DNA from: Labyrinthula sp. Ha
Taxonomy: Eukaryota > Sar > Bigyra > Labyrinthulida > Labyrinthulaceae
Direction of reading: 5' to 3'
Assembly: GCA_015227615.1 (NCBI GenBank)
Contig: JAALGZ010000078.1
Location: 34,990-98,989 of the forward strand
Length of the DNA stretch: 64,000 bases
The notes under the pieces were generated by a model. It did no database searches. It worked only from the letters and a program-made list of their open reading frames with translations, and had not been told where the DNA came from. The translations under genes and the position numbers were made by a program. The stretch's first letter is position 1. Every line of letters begins with the position of its first letter. Positions 57,608 to 64,000 of this stretch are shown piece after piece.

Positions 57608-58155
57608 ATGAGACCTCCGAAACCAAACGAAGCTCTTATTGTAAACCACTATCTATCAGATGACACTGAAGAAGAGAGTGATCACTCATCACTCTCTTCT
57701 CAATCAACAACTGCAACCAAGATAATGCCAGTTATGGCCCCAGATCACAGTTCCATAGCGACAAATGCGATGCAGTCGAGTAAATGATTCTTGTTAGAAT
57801 AAAATTAGTTGCGAGTGAGCTGCGACCAGCTATTGTAGAAGCAGAGATTAATAAATATAGAGGGACGCCGCAGTATCAACAGTACAAAAAGCAGATTCAG
57901 TTGAGGGATGAAGAGTTAGAATCCAGGGGACACACGATAGAGATCTCAAAAGAGCCGCAAAGAATATACGATAGGCAAAGAAAAGTCGAGAAACGCAAAA
58001 AGGTTTTATTTCCACTTCTTGCATTTTGTCTTGTACTTGTTATTATTGGTGGAATTGTTGTGGCAGTTGTAGGTTCATCAAACTTAGCTGAAAAAAGTTC
58101 TTTGCAAGAAACATCTTATCCAACCTTAGTGCCTACCTTACAGCCAATTTCGTAA
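57608..58155 (+). CDS. Single-pass membrane protein, unknown (2 exons)
   Basis: Exons 57608-57779 and 57809-58155, joined across a 29-nt intron, give 172 residues. Residues 1-57 are acidic and Ser/Thr-rich with no signal peptide. Residues 59-122 are charged and helical, ending in a basic cluster RQRKVEKRKK. Residues 123-145 are a transmembrane helix (VLFPLLAFCLVLVIIGGIVV). A short Ser/Pro/Thr tail with two TLxP repeats follows, then TAA. The basic residues before the helix predict an N-in, C-out topology. The frame keeps protein-like composition after the TAA (see 58156-58732), so the protein may have been longer. Family unknown. Confidence 0.6.
57780..57808 (+). other. Ultrashort intron, 29 nt (membrane protein)
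   Basis: Starts GTAAAT and ends AAAATTAG; phase 1. Inferred from frame continuity and match to the other introns rather than from homology. Confidence 0.7.
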
Positions 58156-58732
58156 CCACTAACTGAAGATGAACTTATAACTCTTTGTAATGAGAATGAT
58201 GGTGACTGACCATATCCTAATTTTGATGACAGGTTGGTTACTATTCGTTTATAGTCCAAAAATAAACTTCTTTCTACAAATTCTACGGACTTTCAAAAAG
58301 GACGACTGTATCGGCTTGTTCTCAAAGTAGTTTGCTGTGTAAAAAGTAGAGTAAAATATAAAATTATAAGTTTTCTTTTTGTATTTTCTTAAACTCTTAA
58401 TTCGCTTAAACCGCTTATATTACAAGGTACTCATATTTCAAGAGTATTTGAACAGCTAGTAATAAGAATTTATTTCAGTCCATATGTTTCAAACTTGAAC
58501 TAACATTACACCAGAGGGCTGGTGTCTTAAGTGGGAGGAGAATACTACTTCCCCATGTCAGAAAACTAATGAAACCCGGGTCCTGAAAGACAATGTTGAA
58601 TTTTTTAACTGCCATAGCAAAGAAATGACAACCTGCAAGAAATGTTGTAGCGACACGAAAGAGCTTTCAGATTTTGAGGAAGAATCATGTGAAAAAAACG
58701 ATACGGAAGAAAGTTCTAGATCTTTAATATGA
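58156..58732 (+). pseudogene. Coding-like extension with stops and a Cys-rich piece
   Basis: Directly after the TAA at 58153-58155 the same frame reads PLTEDELITLCNENDGD before a TGA. A possible 31-nt GT-AG intron (58202-58232, containing CCTAAT) would skip the TGA and open a further 35 codons. After a gap, 58499-58732 is a clean frame with seven Cys and many acidic residues (EGWCLKWEENTTSPCQKTNE and onward), ending in TGA but with no start codon. These may be remains of an extracellular Cys-rich domain of the upstream membrane protein, or exons of a separate gene I cannot assemble. Confidence 0.3.
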
Positions 58733-59379
58733 GTTACTTAGTTATTTTAACTGTAGGATGTTTTTCAAGATTTGCTTCTCTCGTATTAACCATATTCTTT
58801 GGTGAGAAAATCGTCCGCAGTTTACACAACATGAAACAAATTTGCACAGGCTTCTTACCTTCCCAATCAGCTTAGGCACAACCAGGGAGACCAAACTAAT
58901 GCTTAGACTCCTTTTTGCATTATCTGAGATATAAATGAGGGAACATTCTATAGTTTCTCTGGACTTTTATATCGTGCAAATCACCGCAACCATTCCGGAA
59001 ACTGTTGATGTTAGTGATAGTTACATGAAATACGTGATCATCATCATAGCAATAAATACAATAAGCAAATATTCCGACAATGTTGCTGAACTGTCAGGTT
59101 GTACCAAAATATGCTAAATTTACCTTGAGAATAAAGGTGTATACCCTTGATCATAGTATCTGGGAAAAATGTGCTGCAAGGCAGTCATGTTACCTTTATA
59201 CAAACCGTCTTTTATACCTTGTTTAAACATTTCAACTAAAAATATTCCTTCTAAAACGATACTGTGAACAGCATATGTATAAGAAAGTGGTAAGGAGATG
59301 AGTAGTAACGAGGGGTTAATCTATTCATGAAAGTTAAAGTATGAGCTGTACTGGATCCTACTCGGTAGTGCACGCAACC
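58733..59379. other. Intergenic region, 0.65 kb
   Basis: Between the Cys-rich remnant and the end of HIS7. It holds one 60-codon ATG frame (58935-59117, plus) without motifs; probably chance. Confidence 0.5.
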
Positions 59380-61096
59380 TCAGTTCCGTACTTGTATTCT
59401 ATTTTTTCGAAGAGCTTCTTTAACATCCTCTACTACATATTCATCTCTGTGAAACATCCCTGCTGCTAGTCCAGCTTCTACTTCAGTCTGCTTAAACAGA
59501 TCAACAAAATGTTCAGGACAACCAGCTCCAGATGAGGCTATTACAGGAATCTTTGCTCTTTCCTTCACTTTTTCAATGAGACTTAAATCAAACCCTGCAT
59601 TCTTTCCGTCTGCATCTATACAGTTCAGCATAATCTCGCCTGCACCAAGTGCTGTAACTCCATCTACTAAGTCAAGCACATTCAAGTCTGTTTCTTCTCT
59701 GCCTCCTTTTATAGTGCACACATACTCACAAATTTCCTCTTCTCCAGTTCCTTTGTTCACAATTCTCACCAATTTACTCTCATCAGCTGGAGGAACTTTA
59801 ATAACCCTTCGCTTTGAGTCGACTGAAATAACTACTGCCTGAGCTCCATAAGGCTTCGAAATCTGCTCAATGCTACTTGTTCCATCGAGCACTTGACCTG
59901 CATCTAACCACTTTTGCACAGACCTCACAGCATCAGATCCAATACAAACCTTATCGGCACCACATCTAAAAAAACGCTCTGCAACTTGAAGCGCAGTTAC
60001 AGTACCATAGTCTCTAATCCCTCCTCCAATGCTCAAAGGAACAAATACATTTTTGCTTACTTCTCTCAGGAGATTCTGAATAGGTTCATCTTCAAGTACC
60101 TATGCATAAAACAAAGATTCAGAATTACTCCTTCCTTGAAACTCATTATACTCAGAAAGGCAAGTTCATCACATCCTTGATCATAGTATTTTTTAGCAAG
60201 CTCTGACGCTATTCCCAAATTACGCACTTTCCTTTCAGCCTTGTCCCGAACATCATATCCGACACCTTTTGTTACAACCAGCTGATTGTCATCATTTCTT
60301 CTCACGTCCAAACAAACTAGAATTCTCTTACTAAGGCCTAGATTTAGTTGACTAAAATAATTATACCGAATTGATGAGTTTTTAATAGTAGTTTTTCAAT
60401 AGGCTCCTTCAAAGAAAGGTTTAGGAATTGTGCAAATATATTTAATCCCAATCTTCCAGATTTTTCAGGGTGGAATTGGGTGGCAATTAAATTTTTGAAG
60501 GTGATAGAGGACACATAGCTTACCTTTCCATACTCGGTCGTTGTGAGAACGTTATCTTGAATTGAATTTACATTTGGAACGCAAAAGCTATGGACAAAAT
60601 AGTATCTCCCGCCTTTCACTATTCCATAGCTGTCTAAGTTCTTATCAGATGAAACAGTATTCCATCCTATATGAGGAACTGATGTTTTTGAAGGTACTCC
60701 TTCTGCAAAAACAGAGTTAAAGTGTTTTACAGTTGAATCAAGAAGGTTTAATCCTTGAGCTTCGCTTGAGTTTGGGTTCTCAACTTCATCAGAGGATTTA
60801 AAAAGTGCTTGCATTCCAACACAAATACCAAAAACTTTCATTCCATTCTCGATAACTTCTTTTAATTTCACTCCAAATTGATTCCCATATTTCTGATGTT
60901 TGTTTAAGAACATAGCAACTTGTGAGAAATGCCCAACTCCAGGGAAAACCAAATACTCAACATTTTCCATAGATATTTGATCTGGTGATTCAATGTATAT
61001 TATTTCTATTTGATCACTTACATATGCAATTGCATTGTGTACAGACCGCACATTTCCTGCTCCATAATCCAGAATATGAACTTTTCGTTGAACCAT
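59380..61096 (-). CDS. HIS7: Imidazole glycerol-phosphate synthase, fused HisH-HisF (3 exons)
   Basis: Bifunctional histidine-biosynthesis enzyme: the glutaminase half releases ammonia and the cyclase half uses it to form imidazole glycerol phosphate and AICAR. Exons are 61096-60367, 60337-60129 and 60099-59380; two 29-nt introns are removed to give 552 residues, the same size class as fungal and plant HIS7. Glutaminase triad: Cys92 in GICVGMQ, His209 and Glu211 in TQFHPEKSG; the oxyanion-side PGVGHF is also present. The HisF barrel starts at [13 protein letters not shown] (Asp254), continues with [38 protein letters not shown] and [14 protein letters not shown], and ends in AGMFHRDEY. Splicing is essential: without it the two halves look like separate genes. 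Divergent from the OTU gene (90 bp). Confidence 0.96.
60100..60128 (-). other. Ultrashort intron, 29 nt (HIS7 intron 2)
   Basis: On the minus strand starts GTAATT and ends TATGCATAG; phase 0. Removal restores the HisF stretch [13 protein letters not shown]. Confidence 0.92.
60338..60366 (-). other. Ultrashort intron, 29 nt (HIS7 intron 1)
   Basis: On the minus strand starts GTATAA and ends CAACTAAATCTAG, with an ACTAA branch-like motif; phase 1. An internal TTTTAG is skipped. It lies exactly at the HisH-HisF linker. Confidence 0.93.
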
Positions 61097-61186
61097 TTCT
61101 TTGAATATTATTCTTGTCCTTTTTGGTCATTATGACAAATTTCAAATTTTAAACGTTTGTGAGATAAGTAAAGAAAAAGAAAAACA
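61097..61186. promoter_or_regulatory. Divergent promoter region, 90 bp (HIS7 / OTU)
   Basis: The only space between two divergent start codons, so it must hold both 5' ends and probably a bidirectional promoter. It is AT-rich; no defined motif is claimed. Confidence 0.4.
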
Positions 61187-61870
61187 ATGGAAAGCCTTGA
61201 ATACTTACTGGATTTTGACGTAGATGATGTGATTGATCGGGTGGGTTTTCTTAATATTGAGAATAATAATATTACAGACCAAGAATCTAAAGTTGGGCTG
61301 CTCAAGAACTTGGGATTTGACTTGATAGAAGTTCCAGCTGACGGCAATTGTTTGTTTCATTGTTTTGCTCTTCATTTGTTTCCCCAAAGTGATTCAAGAC
61401 ATAAGGAAGTTAGAAAATATGGTATGGCGTACATTAAGCTAAATTCAAATAGATTTTCTCCTTTTGTTACTGAAGACTTCGAGGCCTATGTTGAGAGAAA
61501 GTCCAGAGATCAAGTTTGGGGTGATGATCTTGAAGTGCAGGCACTTTCAGAGTTCTACAAGCTTAGTGTCTATGTCTTATCATTTGTGGGCAGGGAACTG
61601 CAGCTGGTGAAGAGAATTGTAACTGGAGAGTCTTCTGGAAAACCATTAATCATGCTCTATAACAAAGCTCACTACAACAGGCTGGTACCTATTCCTTGCT
61701 TGCAAACTGTTTACAGAGTGAACTCCGTTATAGATACAACAAGTGAAATAGAACGTATAAAAAAGGAGTATTGTGACACACAGGCTTTAACCTTGCGCCC
61801 AACTGAGTTTGAAACAAATCGCATTGTTCAGATACTGCGGGACCTGTCAAAATCTAATGCGCAGCGATGA
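61187..61870 (+). CDS. OTU-family cysteine protease (probable deubiquitinase)
   Basis: 227 residues, single exon, ATG to TGA. OTU enzymes remove ubiquitin from proteins. The domain covers about residues 44-170. The catalytic start is VPADGNCLFHCF with Asp52 and Cys55. The middle has the usual helix RHKEVRKYGMAYI, FEAYVERKSRDQVWGDDLEVQALSEFYKLSVYV, and the catalytic His162 lies in KAHYNRLVP. Length and motif order fit OTUD-type proteins (WGD..E..ALS.. is characteristic). The C-terminal 55 residues are charged and helical with no recognised ubiquitin-binding motif. No signal or membrane segment, so cytosolic or nuclear. Confidence 0.9.
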   Translation: MESLEYLLDFDVDDVIDRVGFLNIENNNITDQESKVGLLKNLGFDLIEVPADGNCLFHCFALHLFPQSDSRHKEVRKYGMAYIKLNSNRFSPFVTEDFEAYVERKSRDQVWGDDLEVQALSEFYKLSVYVLSFVGRELQLVKRIVTGESSGKPLIMLYNKAHYNRLVPIPCLQTVYRVNSVIDTTSEIERIKKEYCDTQALTLRPTEFETNRIVQILRDLSKSNAQR

Positions 61871-61986
61871 AGTTAGTGCACTGAAAGTTAAATCTTGAGC
61901 AGCGGCGAGTTAAAGTGAAGCAGAAATTCTAGGTACATTCGAAGTTCGATCAGTTTAACTATATAAAAAATATAAGTATTTTTCCC

Positions 61987-62241
61987 CTACCTCTTCTTCG
62001 CTTTGATGCTGCGCTTTTTAGGATCAGCAAAGGCGCCAAACTTCTTGCCAACCATTTCAGGAACAACTTCCACAGCAATAAAATCTTTTCCGTTGTGTAC
62101 TTTATATTTGTTTCCTACTAGTTCTGGGGTTATTTTCTGAAACCTGTCTACTCTTAACATTTTAGCTAGTTCTTCAGCTTGTTTCATCTGTGCTTTTTTG
62201 GATAATGTGGCGAAGAACGCTCTTCTTGCTCTATTTATCAT
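61987..62241 (-). CDS. Mitochondrial small-subunit ribosomal protein uS19m
   Basis: 84 residues, ATG start, no intron. The C-terminal half carries the uS19 signature: the YKVHNGKDFIAVEVVPEMVG and KKFGAFADPKKRS blocks correspond to 'HNGk.fv.V.v...MVGhklGEFa.Tr'. The N-terminus (RARRAFFATLSKKAQ) is basic and could serve as a mitochondrial import signal, though the region around it also resembles the short helix of the family. The tail is very basic, for rRNA contact. Being nuclear-coded with this N-terminus it is assigned to the mitochondrion rather than a plastid; the plastid option is not fully excluded. It converges on the OTU gene (116 bp). Confidence 0.8.
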   Translation of the reverse strand: MINRARRAFFATLSKKAQMKQAEELAKMLRVDRFQKITPELVGNKYKVHNGKDFIAVEVVPEMVGKKFGAFADPKKRSIKAKKR

Positions 62242-64000
62242 GGTTTCTCTTTGATAAAGAGTTTAGAACAGTAGGGTAATTCACCATCGTGTTTATATAT
62301 ACTGTGAAAATAATTGTGGCATTAGTGGTATTTCGAGAACCTGCCAATATTAAGACAGCTGTTTAATGCTAACCCTTGAACACATTTTAGAAAAATTTAT
62401 GCATCAAATGCTAGATATTTTCTATATAGGCTACTCATTTCAGTCAATGTAACGACTTTGACGAGTCATTGCAGCTCTACTTTGGGAAAGTCTAAGGCAG
62501 AGTTCCAATAGTTTTGATCGGACAAAGAGTGCCACTGAGATATATATGAGCTGGACCTCGCTTATACCTAGAGATGTAGAGCCAATCCTCATAGAACATC
62601 CATATGAATATTTTGAAATATGATTTATAGAGGCTAGCCCTTGAAGGGTCACTTCACTTCCAATAACAAAATTGATCCATTGGTTAAAGTAATGACCCAA
62701 ATATATTAATAAAAAATCAACAAAGAAATTAATCCAATAAATCACGAGAGAAGAGAAAATAATAAAATTAATAAGAAAGTAGAATAGAATATTAACAAGA
62801 TATAAACTTTAAGGAAATGGAAGACCAAAGAAGAGCTGTTTCATGTATTCTTAGGTTTCTGCGCTATTTTTAGGTGGGAACTTAACCTCTGTTTCAAGGA
62901 ATATATTATGATAGAACAAGGGTACAATATAATGCGATGAATTGAAGACCTAGTTCAACAGGATATAGTCTGAAAGGAGGTGGAAAACTGAACTAATAGG
63001 TGTTTCTACCATATTCAAGTTTCTAACTTTTTCGGAAAAGAGAATTTAACTTCTGTTTGAGCAGATTTTCACTACTATAATTGGAAAAAAGCTTAGGGTT
63101 CTCTTCATTATTAAGGTATCAGGATTCAAGTGCAAAAAAATCATCAAAATACTGCTCAAAAGAATGAAAGTAAACCAACAGAAAAGGAAAAAAGGAAAAA
63201 TTTTCATTTCTGTTTATTTATTGGTCAGACGTAGCTGTAATGTATGCTCAAGGAGGAGTGGTTTTATTGGTTTAAATGAAGTACCGTTTCTTTGAAGATC
63301 AGTTTAAAGAAGAGCAATTCGCTGAGTAAAGGGAAAATGGGGATTGGATTAAGTTTTTTTTGAGAACCTTACATAGGCCCTAGCAGGTTTACGATAGAAG
63401 ATGAACAAGTCTTATATGGGGTTTAGGTTTATTTTTTTAATTATACGTAGAGAAGGGTGCAAATGGGGATAAGAGTTGGGTTTTGAATTTTCCATTTGAA
63501 GAAGAAAGGTATTCAGCGGATTTTCTGATTGGAGGTAGGTATTGGAATAAGGTTTTCGTTCCACATTAGTCTTGGATATTACTTTTGCAGATTTACTGTA
63601 AGTAAAGGTTTCCTGTCTGGTGGGTGACCTCTAGGTTCATGGTGTTGTTTGTTATGATTTCGAGACATCTTTAAACATTAACCCAATATGTCTTGGCCTT
63701 CCTTCTGACTGATTACAAATAAAATAGAGTTACCAACTTTATTTAAACAAATTTAGCCAATTTTAATTAATTTTGAATATATTTGTGTTTTCTCAGATTT
63801 TAGAATTTTCTCTAGGTTTCTTTAATTTACGCTTAAGTAAGTCTTTTTTGAATTAGTACCTTGAAAATTCACGATGAAGTGCAACTTCTACGACTGTTAC
63901 AGGTGTATCAGCAATGCTTAGGTACCTAATTATCTTTTTTTCTTCTGATTTTACATCAGAACGAAAGTTTGCTTCATTTTCAAAGAGTTCTACTTCGAGA
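62242..64000. other. Gene-poor tract at window end
   Basis: No gene recognised. The open frame 62440-62745 (minus) starts at GTG and has no motif. A gene running out of the window cannot be excluded. Confidence 0.5.

Noticed and set aside
58152-58168. 17-nt intron bypassing the TAA of the membrane protein
   Set aside because: It would leave a TGA immediately after the junction and is far from the 28-30 nt size class.
60344-61096. Separate hisH gene ending at a stop near 60344
   Set aside because: The last residues past the GTA splice site are intron translation; splicing joins it to HisF in frame and restores [10 protein letters not shown].
1-64000. CRISPR arrays, bacterial operons, rRNA genes
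   Set aside because: No regularly spaced repeats, no bacterial gene layout and no rRNA-like conserved blocks were seen.

Overview
The window is nuclear DNA from a microbial eukaryote. It is AT-rich and uses the standard genetic code, with TAA, TAG and TGA all ending clear genes. The proteins are eukaryotic: a mitochondrial electron-transfer flavoprotein dehydrogenase with a targeting leader, PEX11, a mitochondrial carrier, mitochondrial uS19, FUN14, eukaryotic kinases, an OTU protease and a fused HisH-HisF histidine enzyme. A fused HIS7 enzyme together with peroxisome and mitochondrion genes points to a free-living protist, alga or fungus-like organism rather than an animal. I cannot name the species. 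The most distinctive trait is intron size. All nine introns that can be proven by protein homology or frame are only 28, 29 or 30 nt long, begin GTA and end TAG.

Layout. 1-5735: gene-poor, with a frame-broken DDE transposase remnant near 600-1190 (minus). 5736-7577: ETF-ubiquinone oxidoreductase in two exons. 7578-11713: gene-poor, with possible debris of LINE and copia retroelements. 11714-16351: tight cluster of a small coiled protein, a 1077-residue exostosin/GT25 double glycosyltransferase (minus) and a divergent propeller-like protein starting 32 bp away. 16352-28616: about 12 kb almost empty, holding one tail-anchored protein at 22034. 28617-30059: protein kinase. 31236-36278 (minus): 1680-residue LRR, pseudokinase and TIR-like protein. 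36682-37311: PEX11. 37312-44756: gene-poor. 44757-47799: compact group of FAD oxidoreductase, HSP10, FUN14 protein and CAMK-like kinase. 47800-56421: gene-poor. 56422-62241: compact group of a citrate-type carrier, a small secreted protein, a single-pass membrane protein with a decaying 3' flank, HIS7, OTU protease and mitochondrial uS19. 62242-64000: nothing recognised.

How it fits together. Genes sit in compact islands with intergenic gaps from 19 to a few hundred bp, separated by 4-9 kb deserts. Many genes serve mitochondria (ETF-QO, HSP10, FUN14, carrier, uS19), but they are not an operon. The candidate for something undescribed is the LRR/pseudokinase/TIR-like protein: an innate-sensor-like domain order in which the kinase HRD aspartate is replaced by Asn. 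The second is the strikingly uniform ultrashort intron population.
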